Positions 35,802-43,849 of a stretch of 64,000 nt of DNA are shown piece after piece (position 1 is the stretch's first letter; each line of letters starts with the position of its first letter). The stretch is taken from the NCBI GenBank assembly GCA_963709655.1, contig CAVPXF010000026.1, positions 310,001 through 374,000 on the forward strand, written 5' to 3'. Position numbers and translations under genes: made by a program. Under the pieces are notes generated by a model, which saw only the letters and a program-made list of their open reading frames with translations, made no database searches and was not told the DNA's origin. Origin of the DNA: Roseiarcus sp963709655. Lineage in GTDB: Bacteria > Pseudomonadota > Alphaproteobacteria > Rhizobiales > Beijerinckiaceae.

Positions 35802-36522
35802 ATGACGGACGCCCTCGTCATCGACCGCGCCGGCGAGGGCAAAGGCCGGACGCTGATCGAAACCGCCTACGCCACGCTGCGCAACGAAATCATCGACGGG
35901 ACGCTCGAGCCGGGGGCGAAGCTGCGCACCGAGGAGCTCCGCGCCCGCTACGACGTCAGCGGCTCCACCATCCGCGAAGCGCTGACCCGGCTCATCGGCG
36001 AAGCGCTGGTGACGAGCGAGGGACAGCGGGGTTTTCGCGTCGCCAACGCCTCGCTCGAGGATTTCCGCGACCTGACGGCGGTGCGCAAGCTGATCGAAAC
36101 CGAGGCGCTGAGGCAGGCCATCGAGGTCGGCGGCGAGACCTTGGGAGGCCGAGATCGTCGCGGCCTTCTACAGGCTCTCCAAGACCGAGGAACGGCTGCG
36201 CGAGGATCCCGCCGGCGCCTCGGCCGAGTTCGAGGCGCGCAACCGCGATTTCCACCGCGCCCTGATCGCCGCCTGCCCGTCGCCCTGGCTGCACCGGCTG
36301 CACGCCCTGCTCTACCAGCAGTCCGAGCGCTACCGGCGCCTCGTCGCGTCCAGGCGCGCCATTCCGCGCGACGTCCACGCCGAGCACCAGGGCATCTTCG
36401 ACGCGACGCTCGCCCGCAACGCCGACCTCGCGGTGAAGCTCGCCGGCGAGCATATCGAGCGCTCGGTGTCCGCGCTCCAGACGCTGCTCGCGGCGCGCGA
36501 GCGCCAGGCGTCCAGAAGGTGA
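35802..36522 (+). pseudogene. GntR-family (FCD) regulator of the phenol cluster, frameshifted
   Basis: The N-terminal winged helix is intact (LIETAYATLRNEIIDGTLEPG, then SGSTIREALTRLIGEALV). After AIEVGGET the frame is lost because ACCTTGGGAGG carries an extra T at 36141-36142. One base fewer gives ETWEAEIVAAFYRLSKTEERL and the FCD effector domain with its metal-ligand His residues (FHRALIAACPS, HAEHQGIF, AGEHIERS). 721 nt is one above a multiple of three; corrected length is 239 residues. ATG at 35802 has GAGGGGAGG upstream. It is divergent from dmpK, and members of this family usually repress aromatic catabolism genes until an intermediate binds. Confidence 0.88.
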
Positions 36523-36643
36523 CATCCACTTTGTCGCCACCGACGTCATCGTCGCCGACGGCGCCTCAAACGACAGCGGTTTGCTTGATAAAAACTTGCG
36601 CGACGTATGTTTCATCCCTTCGGAGACCACCGGATGACCTCGC

Positions 36644-36996
36644 GGGCGAATTCCGCGCTTTGAGGAGCGGCGCTCGGGCTTGAGCTACCGGCCGGGCTGG
36701 TTTGCCGGCCGATCCCGAGGAGGTCCGGGCGCCTGCTTCGACTGCGTCGCCCATGTCGATCTCAAGACCGGAAAACGGACGACCTATGCGTTCGCCCCCG
36801 GAGAGCCGGTCTTCGTTCACCGATCGGCCGCCGCCGCGGAGGGCGATGGCTGGTTCGTCGCGGTTGTCTATCGCCGCGCCGAGGACCGCAGTGATGATCT
36901 GCGACGCCGGCGCGATTCAAGACAGGCTGATCGGAATCGCCAAAGGTTCCACGTCGTGTGCCATTCGGCTTCCATGGAAACTGGCGGCCCGCGTAG
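36644..36996 (+). pseudogene. C-terminal remnant of a carotenoid/stilbene oxygenase
   Basis: Three short frames in series match the end of a carotenoid oxygenase (RPE65/lignostilbene dioxygenase) family protein: FEERRSGLSYRPGWFAG and AHVDLKTGKRT with GEPVFVHR and AEGDGWFVAVVYR; then VMICDAGAIQDRLIGIAK; then VPRRVPFGFHGNWRPA and stop TAG at 36994. The last His of VPFGFHGNW is an iron ligand in the family. Most of the N-terminus is missing and the pieces are shifted, so this is a true remnant and not a single read error. It lies behind the GntR gene of the aromatic cluster. Confidence 0.75.
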
Positions 36997-37100
36997 ACGA
37001 AGCGGGCGAAGCAGAGGTTGTTTCGTTTCAGGACGGGCTTGACCGACCGGCCGGCGCGCACTATTTACGTGTTCTTGTTTTGTTCCAGCAGGACACCGCC

Positions 37101-38249
37101 ATGAACGCGACCAAAGCTCCACTTGCTGTCAAAACGCGCCAAAGCCCTGCGGCGATCGCAGAACGAATTCAGTCCGGCGAGCGGCGGCGCGGCCGGGGCG
37201 CCGCGACCAACGCCTCCGGCCGCTTCGAGATCCTGGCGCGTGAAGATTTCGACGACGGATGGACGCGCGAAGAGGCGCCCGAACCGCTCGTTACCGAAGT
37301 GACGTGGGAGAAGCCGAAGAACGCCATCACCCGGAACCAGTCGCCTGACATTTCCTTCGACCGCTCGATCAACCCCTATCGCGGCTGCGAGCACGGCTGC
37401 TTCTACTGCTTCGCGCGGCCGACCCACGCCTATATGGGCCTTTCTCCGGGGCTCGATTTCGAGACCCGGCTGTTCGCCAAGCAGGGTCTGGCGGCGCTGC
37501 TCGAACGGGAACTCGCGGCACCAAAGTACACGCCCGCTCCGATCGCCCTGGGGACCAACACCGATCCCTATCAGCCGATCGAGCGGCAGCACCGGATCAC
37601 GCGCTCGCTGCTGGAAACCCTTCAACGCACGCGCCATCCGACGAGCATTGTAACCAAGTCGAACCTCGTTTTGCGCGACCTCGACATTCTCAGCGACATG
37701 GCGCGCGACGGCCTCGTCAAGGTCTTCCTGTCGGTGACGACGCTCGACCGGTCGCTGGCGCGCAAGATGGAGCCACGGGCTCCAACGCCGGAGAAGCGAA
37801 TCGAGGCGATCGCGCGCCTTCATAACGCCGGCGTTCCGGCAGGCGTCATGATCGCGCCGGTTATCCCGGCGGTGAACGATTCGGAGATCGAGACGATCCT
37901 GACGCGGGCGTCGGCCGCCGGAGCGCGCGAGGGCGGCACGATCGTGCTCCGCCTGCCGCTCGAATTGCGCGACATGTACCGCGAATGGCTGCATGTCCAT
38001 TTCCCCGACCGGCTGAAGCGCTCGGTTTCGCTCACGCAGTCGATGCGCAACGGCAAGGACTACGAGGCCGAGTGGGGTCGGCGGATGGCGGGCTCCGGCC
38101 CCTACGCCTGGATGATCGGCAGGCGGTTCGAGATGGCGGCGCAACGGCTCGGGCTCAGCCCGACGCCGCTTCGCCTACGCACCGATCTTTTCCGGAAACC
38201 GACGCCGCCCGTCGCTGGAACCGGCACGCAGCAGCTAAGCCTGTTCTGA
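37101..38249 (+). CDS. PA0069-family radical SAM protein
   Basis: This 382-residue protein carries the radical SAM cluster motif GCEHGCFYCFARPTHAYMG (C-x3-C-x2-C). The core ISFDRSINPYRGCEHGC and the TNTDPYQPIERQHRITRSLLE block identify the PA0069/SplB-like group. It is distantly related to spore photoproduct lyase, but the substrate is unknown. ATG at 37101 has CAGGA about 9 nt upstream. It stands alone between a remnant and the DUF1127 gene. Confidence 0.88.
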   Translation: MNATKAPLAVKTRQSPAAIAERIQSGERRRGRGAATNASGRFEILAREDFDDGWTREEAPEPLVTEVTWEKPKNAITRNQSPDISFDRSINPYRGCEHGCFYCFARPTHAYMGLSPGLDFETRLFAKQGLAALLERELAAPKYTPAPIALGTNTDPYQPIERQHRITRSLLETLQRTRHPTSIVTKSNLVLRDLDILSDMARDGLVKVFLSVTTLDRSLARKMEPRAPTPEKRIEAIARLHNAGVPAGVMIAPVIPAVNDSEIETILTRASAAGAREGGTIVLRLPLELRDMYREWLHVHFPDRLKRSVSLTQSMRNGKDYEAEWGRRMAGSGPYAWMIGRRFEMAAQRLGLSPTPLRLRTDLFRKPTPPVAGTGTQQLSLF

Positions 38250-38330
38250 ACAGTCGCTCGCGACGATCAGCGGCCCTTCGAGGCCTTGCCTCCGGCAAAA
38301 GCCGGCTGACGAAACGGGCGCCGGACAGTT

Positions 38331-38648
38331 TCAGTGTCCGGAGCCGAACGCTCTCCGGTCCTGGTCCCACGGCCATTCTCCCCTTGAGGGCGCGGTCGGC
38401 GGCGCGAAGGCGTTCCGTCTCCGTTCTTGGGCGCGGCGCGCGAGCAGCGCGGTCGGATCATGGTCGAGCGCCAGCGCCGAGACGTCGCGCAAGTCGGACC
38501 GGGTGAGCCCGATGTCGGCCAGTTCGCGGCCATCCATCGCAGCGAGCGCGTTCAGCGTCGCGCGCGTGGCCGCGACACGGAACGGCCAGGCCGCAGCGCG
38601 CCGCACGCGCTCGACGAGGTTGGGCTTGCAATTGCTTTCGAACGACAT
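38331..38648 (-). CDS. DUF1127 domain protein
   Basis: This 105-residue protein has the Arg-rich YjiS/DUF1127 motif near the middle (LAAMDGRELADIGLTRSDLRDV). DUF1127 proteins are small, often stress- or regulator-linked; some bind RNA. It is divergent from a MocR regulator gene with an operator-like region between them, which suggests the regulator controls it. The C-terminal tail (about 40 residues, Arg/Pro-rich) is longer than usual. Confidence 0.82.
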   Translation of the reverse strand: MSFESNCKPNLVERVRRAAAWPFRVAATRATLNALAAMDGRELADIGLTRSDLRDVSALALDHDPTALLARRAQERRRNAFAPPTAPSRGEWPWDQDRRAFGSGH

Positions 38649-38700
38649 GGGCTGCTCCCTTCGTGAACAGGATCCGCCCGGGGCCCTTGCCGCGCCAGAG

Positions 38701-38751
38701 ACAGTTCAGTACAGTTTGGCTAAACTGTACCGGTCAATGGCCTAGACAGTT
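38701..38751. promoter_or_regulatory. Repeated ACAGTT operator between DUF1127 and mocR-type genes
   Basis: A perfect inverted repeat TACAGTTT-GGCT-AAACTGTA spans 38710-38729. ACAGTT also occurs as direct repeats at 38701, 38711 and 38746. Mixed direct and inverted half-sites of this kind are typical of MocR-family operators. The likely ligand is the regulator starting at 38779. Confidence 0.6.
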
Positions 38752-38778
38752 CGGTCCGGACTTCGCTACAGGTTTCTC

Positions 38779-40170
38779 TTGGACGATCGGCCAGCCTCCT
38801 GCGTCGAGCATGTCGTGGCGCATATCCGTGAACGCGTCGCCTCGCGCGCGCTCGCGCACGGGGCGCGGCTCCCCTCGGTACGCGAGCTTGCCAGCAAGCT
38901 CGTCGTGTCGAAGTCGACGGTCGTCGAGGCCTACGACCGCCTGGCTGCCGAAGGCCTGGTGGCGGCGCGCCGGGGTTCGGGCTTCTTCGTCGCCGGCTCG
39001 GCCCGGCAGACGGCTCCGAACGCCGCCGCGCCGGCGCCCGCAATCGACCCGTCGTGGATCAACCGCCATGCCATGATGGGGACGGCGGATTTCGTCTGCC
39101 CCGGCGCCGGCTGGCTGCCGGATTCTTGGGTGCTCGATCTTGGGGTCCAGCGCGCCCTGCGGTTGGCCGCGCGCGACGACGCCGAACGTCGTCGCCAGTA
39201 CGACGAGCCGACGGGCTATGCGCCATTGCGACGCCTTTTCTCGGTGCGTCTGGCCGAGCGCTCCGTACTGGTCGATCCCGACCAGGTGATCGTCACCGAT
39301 TCCTGTTCGCAGGCGCTCGACATCGTCTGCCGTTTTTTGCTCAGCCCGGGCGACACGGTCGTCGTCGACGACCCGTGCTATTTCAACTTTCTGTCGCTGC
39401 TCAAGGTGTCGCGCGCGAAAGTCGTGGCCGCGCCGATGGCGCCTGACGGGCCCAGCGTCGAAACGTTGGAGCGTCTCTTCGTCGAGCGCCGGCCGCGTCT
39501 TTATCTGACCAACGCCGGGCTTCAGAACCCGACGGGAGCGACCCTTTCGCCGTCGAAGGCGCATCGCGTCCTACGGCTTGCCGAGGACCATGACGTGCTC
39601 ATCGTCGAGGACGACACCTTCGGCGATTTCGAGCAGGAGCCGGCGATCCGGCTGGCCGGCCTCGACGACCTCAAACGCGTGGTGCAGGTCGGCAGCGCCA
39701 CCAAAGCTGTCGGCGCTGCGACGCGCTGCGGCTATATTGCCGCGCGGGCCGACTGGATCGGGCCGCTGGTCGATCTGAAACTTGCCATCAGCATTGGCAA
39801 CAGCGTCACCGGCGCGGCCATGCTCCATCAGGTGCTGACGGAGAGCAACTACCGCCGCCATCTCGACGGCCTCAGGCGCAAAGCCGCCGACGCAATGGGG
39901 CTCACCCTGCGCAATCTGCGCAAGCACGGCCTCGAGCCGTGGACCGAGCCGCGCGCCGGCATCTTCGTCTGGGCGCGCTTGCCTGGCGGGATCGCTGCGG
40001 CGGACGTCGCCCGCTACAGCCTTTCCAGAAAGATGCTGTTCGCGCCCGGTCCGGCATTCAGTTCGTCGGAGCTTGGACGCAGTTACCTGCGCTTCAATGT
40101 CGCCCGCTGTAACGAGCCGCGCGTCTACGCCATGCTCGATGAGGCCATCGCGGCGGCGGCGCATTTGTAG
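38779..40170 (+). CDS. MocR-family (GntR wHTH plus aminotransferase domain) regulator
   Basis: This 463-residue fusion has an N-terminal winged helix (residues 10-75: LPSVRELASKLVVSKSTVVEAYDRLAAEGLV) and a fold-type I aminotransferase domain (residues about 105-463) with the PLP lysine in GSATKAVGAATR. MocR proteins sense PLP or amine compounds and control nearby genes. The start is TTG at 38779, with CAGG as a weak ribosome site. The target is probably the divergent DUF1127 gene and itself. Confidence 0.88.
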   Translation: MDDRPASCVEHVVAHIRERVASRALAHGARLPSVRELASKLVVSKSTVVEAYDRLAAEGLVAARRGSGFFVAGSARQTAPNAAAPAPAIDPSWINRHAMMGTADFVCPGAGWLPDSWVLDLGVQRALRLAARDDAERRRQYDEPTGYAPLRRLFSVRLAERSVLVDPDQVIVTDSCSQALDIVCRFLLSPGDTVVVDDPCYFNFLSLLKVSRAKVVAAPMAPDGPSVETLERLFVERRPRLYLTNAGLQNPTGATLSPSKAHRVLRLAEDHDVLIVEDDTFGDFEQEPAIRLAGLDDLKRVVQVGSATKAVGAATRCGYIAARADWIGPLVDLKLAISIGNSVTGAAMLHQVLTESNYRRHLDGLRRKAADAMGLTLRNLRKHGLEPWTEPRAGIFVWARLPGGIAAADVARYSLSRKMLFAPGPAFSSSELGRSYLRFNVARCNEPRVYAMLDEAIAAAAHL

Positions 40171-40322
40171 GCGCCGCCGCGCATTCGCGCCTTGCCCTGA
40201 GTGGTCTACCGACCGGTCGGGGGCGTCGCTCGGAAGACCCAGTAAGGCCCAACGCCGTAATCGTCGTGAATGCGCCGTGGGTCGCGTAAGAAGCAGCGTC
40301 GCTGTTGAACCTGTCGGACGTT

Positions 40323-41060
40323 ATGCCCCGATTCAAGCTCCTCCTCGAATATGACGGCGCGCCCTTTGTGGGCTGGCAGCGTCAGGAGAACGGCGTCTCG
40401 GTGCAACAAGTCCTCGAGGAGGCCGTCTTCGCGATCACCGGCGAGCAGCGGATCGTGGCCGGCGCGGGACGGACGGACGCGGGCGTTCACGCTACGGGTC
40501 AGGTCGCCCATCTCGATCTGTCGCGCGACTGGGGGCCGTTCCGGCTTTCCGAGGGCCTCAACGCGCGTTGCCTTCCCCACCCGGTCGCGGTGCTCGGCGT
40601 GGAAAAAGTGGGCGACGATTTTGACGCGCGCCGCAGCGCGCGAGGACGCCGCTACGCCTATCGCGTGGTCAACAGGCGCGCGCCGCTGACGTTCGAGCGC
40701 GGCCGCGCATGGCGCGTCAAGCCCCGGCTGGACGCGGATGCGATGCGCGAGGCGGCGCAAGTCCTGATCGGCCGGCACGACTTCACCACTTTCCGCGACG
40801 TGCAGTGCCAGGCGAAATCGCCGGTCAGGACTCTGGATCGGCTCGATGTCGTTCGCGATGGCGACGCGCTCACGTTCGAAGTCGGCGCGCGCTCCTTCCT
40901 GCATCGCCAGGTACGGTCAATGGTCGGCTCGCTGATCCATGTCGGATCGGGGCGATGGACCGCCGCCGATCTTAAGGCCGCGCTCGAAGCGGCCGACCGC
41001 AGCCGCTGCGGCCAGGTCGCGCCGGCGCACGGGCTTTATTTGACGCGGGTGGACTACTGA
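40323..41060 (+). CDS. truA: tRNA pseudouridine(38-40) synthase TruA
   Basis: This 245-residue enzyme isomerises uridines 38-40 of the tRNA anticodon arm. Catalytic Asp is in AGAGRTDAGVHATGQVAH; other blocks are MPRFKLLLEYDGAPFVGWQRQ and FLHRQVRSMVGSLIHVG. ATG at 40323 begins the family start; an in-frame upstream codon would add six residues. Confidence 0.95.
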   Translation: MPRFKLLLEYDGAPFVGWQRQENGVSVQQVLEEAVFAITGEQRIVAGAGRTDAGVHATGQVAHLDLSRDWGPFRLSEGLNARCLPHPVAVLGVEKVGDDFDARRSARGRRYAYRVVNRRAPLTFERGRAWRVKPRLDADAMREAAQVLIGRHDFTTFRDVQCQAKSPVRTLDRLDVVRDGDALTFEVGARSFLHRQVRSMVGSLIHVGSGRWTAADLKAALEAADRSRCGQVAPAHGLYLTRVDY

Positions 41061-41391
41061 GCGCCGATCCGCCGCCGTGAACGACGGCTCGAACGGACGC
41101 TCTTCGTCGTCGCAACGAGCACGAAGGGTATCGCGGCGATGAGGGGGAGGCGCGCGGGAAACGTTGGGGCCTGTCGAAGTTCCGGGCGCGGAATCAATGT
41201 TTTCAGGGTCTTGCTGCAATTTTTCCGAGCGATTGTGAGCCCCGCGGTCGACCTCGTTTTCCGACCCCTGGGGAGAGCCCTGCCGACAATAACGGATCGG
41301 ACGCGCGGCGTAGGGCGCGGTCGCTGGGCGCGGCCGCTGGTCAGCGACCCGGCCCCGTCGCCTTTCGAGTCGCCTCGGGAGAGGCGATCGT
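41061..41391. other. Convergent intergenic region truA/parB
   Basis: No gene is recognised in 331 bp. An inverted repeat GGTCGCTG (41319-41326) / CAGCGACC (41342-41349) with a 15-nt loop lies close to the parB stop and could serve as its terminator. Confidence 0.35.
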
Positions 41392-42279
41392 CTATCGCGT
41401 CGCCGGCTGAGAGAGGCGCCGGCAGAAATCGTCGAGCTGGTCGAAATTGCGGAAGGCGATGCGGATGTCGCCGCTTTCACCGGCGTGACGGATCGTGACC
41501 TTCGCCCCGAGCGCGAGGCCGAGCTTGTCCTGAAGGGCAAGCGTGTCCGCGTCGACCTTGGCCGGCTCCTTCCCGACCCGCGCCGTCTTTCCGGCGTTCT
41601 CGCCCAGCCGCTCGATATCCCGCACGGTCAGGCCCTCCGCCACGATGCGGTCAGCGGTTGCGTCCGGGTGGGCGACGGCCAGCAGCGCACGCGCATGTCC
41701 CGCCGAGATCTTGCCGTCGGCCAGCAGCTGCCGGGTATGGTCGGGGAGGTTCACAAGCCGCAGGGTGTTGGCGATGTGACTGCGGCTCTTGCCGACGACG
41801 CGGGCGACGTCGGCGTGCGAATACCCATAGTCCGCGCCGAGCTGCGCATAGCCCGCCGCCTCCTCGAGCGCGTTGAGGTCGGCGCGCTGCACGTTCTCGA
41901 TGATGGCGATCTCGAGCGCCTCGCGGTCGCCGGCCTCGATCACGACGATCGGCACGTCGTGCAGACCGGCGCGCTGAGCGGCCCGCCAGCGTCGCTCCCC
42001 GGCCACGATTTCGTAGGCGTCGGCCACGCGTGGGATCGCGCGCACCAAAATCGGCTGGATGACGCCGCGCTCCTTGATCGACCCGGCCAGTTCGTCGAGC
42101 TCGGCGTCGTCGAAGCGTTTGCGCGGATTGCGCGGGTTCGGCCTCAGAAACTCGATCGGCGCCTTGCGCGCCCCGCGCGGCGCGGCGCCCTCCGCGTCCT
42201 CCTGAGAAGCCCCCAGAAGCGCGGCGAGTCCGCGTCCGAGGCGTGGTCTGTGTTCCGTTCGGCCAAGATCTTCGGCCAT
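41392..42279 (-). CDS. parB: Chromosome partitioning protein ParB
   Basis: This 295-residue ParB/Noc CTPase and parS-binding clamp has an N-terminal LGRGLAALLG; the CTP/phosphate box is YEIVAGERRWRAAQRAG followed by IAIIENVQRADLN. The helix-turn-helix reads SHADVARVVGKSRSHIANTLRL. The C-terminal dimerisation part ends the protein. ATG at 42279 is the usual MAED-like start; the open frame is much longer upstream. It follows parA by 35 bp. Cognate parS sites are at 43739 and 45737. Confidence 0.96.
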   Translation of the reverse strand: MAEDLGRTEHRPRLGRGLAALLGASQEDAEGAAPRGARKAPIEFLRPNPRNPRKRFDDAELDELAGSIKERGVIQPILVRAIPRVADAYEIVAGERRWRAAQRAGLHDVPIVVIEAGDREALEIAIIENVQRADLNALEEAAGYAQLGADYGYSHADVARVVGKSRSHIANTLRLVNLPDHTRQLLADGKISAGHARALLAVAHPDATADRIVAEGLTVRDIERLGENAGKTARVGKEPAKVDADTLALQDKLGLALGAKVTIRHAGESGDIRIAFRNFDQLDDFCRRLSQPATR

Positions 42280-42314
42280 GCGTTCGGCGCTCCCGTTGAT
42301 TGAAGCGGCGCCGC

Positions 42315-43160
42315 TCAGGCGTGCCGCCATCGACCTTCGCGTTGAATGACTTCCGAGGCGAGCTTGAGATAGGCCTGACTGCCGGCGCAGCGCAGATCGT
42401 AAAGCAGCGCCGGCTTGCCGTGAGACGGCGCCTCCGAGACCCGGACGTTGCGCGGGATCACCGTGTCGTAAACCTTGTCGCCCATGTGGGCGCGAACGTC
42501 GGCGACGACCTGACCCGCGAGGCTGTTGCGTGGATCGAACATGGTCAGCACGACGCCATGAATGGTCAGCGTGGGGTTGAGGGTCCGTCGCACCTGCTCG
42601 ACCGTCGTCAAGAGCTGCGACAGGCCTTCGAGCGCGAAGAACTCGCACTGCAGCGGCACGACCACGGCGTCGGCCGCCGCCAGCGCGTTGATCGTCAGAA
42701 GGTTCAGAGAAGGCGGACAATCGATGAGGACGTAGCTTATCGACGCCGGTCTGCCACGGTCCGCCTCGAAAAAAACCTGGAGCGCCTTGCGCAACTTGTA
42801 TGAGCGGTCGCTGTCGCCGGATATCTCCAGCTCTACGCCCAACAGGTCCATGGTCGAAGGCGCGATGGAGAGGCGAGGGACAGCCGTCGGCGTAATGACC
42901 TCGCGCAAGAGCCGCTCGCCGACAAGAACGTCATAACTCGACGTCACGCGGCTCTTGCGGTCGATGCCGAGGCCGGTCGAGGCGTTGCCCTGCGGATCGA
43001 GATCGATGATCAGCACATGTTCGCCGATCGCAGCCAGCGCAGTACCCAGATTGATGGCGGTCGTGGTCTTGCCGACGCCTCCCTTCTGGTTGGCCATGAC
43101 CAGCACGCGTGGCTGCAGAGCAGTTTCCGTCGCGGGCTGAGGAGGAAGATTGGAGGACAT
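42315..43160 (-). CDS. parA: Chromosome partitioning ATPase ParA
   Basis: This 281-residue deviant-Walker ATPase moves ParB-parS complexes. The deviant Walker A is MANQKGGVGKTTTAINLG, with LIIDLDPQGNASTGLG and Walker B-like YVLIDCPPSLNLLT. The ATG at 43160 is the only good start (GAGGAAG upstream in gene sense). It is followed by parB and preceded by rsmG in the same direction. Confidence 0.96.
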   Translation of the reverse strand: MSSNLPPQPATETALQPRVLVMANQKGGVGKTTTAINLGTALAAIGEHVLIIDLDPQGNASTGLGIDRKSRVTSSYDVLVGERLLREVITPTAVPRLSIAPSTMDLLGVELEISGDSDRSYKLRKALQVFFEADRGRPASISYVLIDCPPSLNLLTINALAAADAVVVPLQCEFFALEGLSQLLTTVEQVRRTLNPTLTIHGVVLTMFDPRNSLAGQVVADVRAHMGDKVYDTVIPRNVRVSEAPSHGKPALLYDLRCAGSQAYLKLASEVIQREGRWRHA

Positions 43161-43171
43161 GGCGCGAGACC

Positions 43172-43849
43172 CTATTGCATCCGGACTCTCAGGATCACAG
43201 CGTCGACGTCCATGACGCTCGGAAGCGCTTCGATCGCGAAGACCGGCGAAGGAGGTTCCCGTTCGAGGTCCCCGAGGGCCGACCGCCCGCGGGGAAACAA
43301 CCCGACGGCTCCGCGCGCCAACCATGGTCTGGCGAATTCGAGCGTCTTGAGCAAGGGGGCAAAGGCGCGCGCGGTCACGCAGTCCACAGTTCCGACGAGC
43401 TCGCGGTCGAGCGACTCGACGCGAACCGGGTGGATCACCGCGGGCGCGCCCGTCGCCCGCGCGGCCTCGCGCAGGAAAGCGCAGCGGCGCTGATCGCTGT
43501 CGATGCAATGAACCACGGGCCCCGTCGTCCCAGCGAGCTGCATCGCGACGATGAGCCCGGGAAACCCCGCGCCGGATCCCATGTCGAGCCAGCGCGTCGC
43601 GCTCTGCGCGAGCGGGAGAAGCTGGGCGCTGTCGGCGATGTGACGCGTCCACACCGAGCGGAAGGTCGATTCGGCGATGAGATTTGTTGTCCGACGCCAG
43701 CGGGCCAGAAGATCGACGAAGACCGAGAAGCGGTCCTCTGTTTCACGTGAAACGGGAACGAGGCGCAGCGCCGTCCGGCGATCCGCGTCCAGCTGATTCG
43801 CCTCCGCCGCCGCCGAATTCAGCGCGCCCGGGCCATCGGGCGTCTTCAC
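43172..43849 (-). CDS. rsmG: 16S rRNA (guanine527-N7)-methyltransferase RsmG
   Basis: This 225-residue SAM-dependent methyltransferase modifies G527 of 16S rRNA. The SAM loop is LDMGSGAGFPGLIVAM, with VTARAFAPL later. A parS site (43739-43754) lies inside the gene and encodes VSRET. Its start overlaps the mnmG stop by 4 bp. Confidence 0.93.
   Translation of the reverse strand: MKTPDGPGALNSAAAEANQLDADRRTALRLVPVSRETEDRFSVFVDLLARWRRTTNLIAESTFRSVWTRHIADSAQLLPLAQSATRWLDMGSGAGFPGLIVAMQLAGTTGPVVHCIDSDQRRCAFLREAARATGAPAVIHPVRVESLDRELVGTVDCVTARAFAPLLKTLEFARPWLARGAVGLFPRGRSALGDLEREPPSPVFAIEALPSVMDVDAVILRVRMQ
43739..43754. promoter_or_regulatory. parS centromere site in rsmG
   Basis: The 16-mer TGTTTCACGTGAAACG differs from the canonical parS by the last base only; its 14-bp core is a perfect palindrome. 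It is bound by ParB and nucleates partition. It lies in the coding region of rsmG. Confidence 0.92.
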
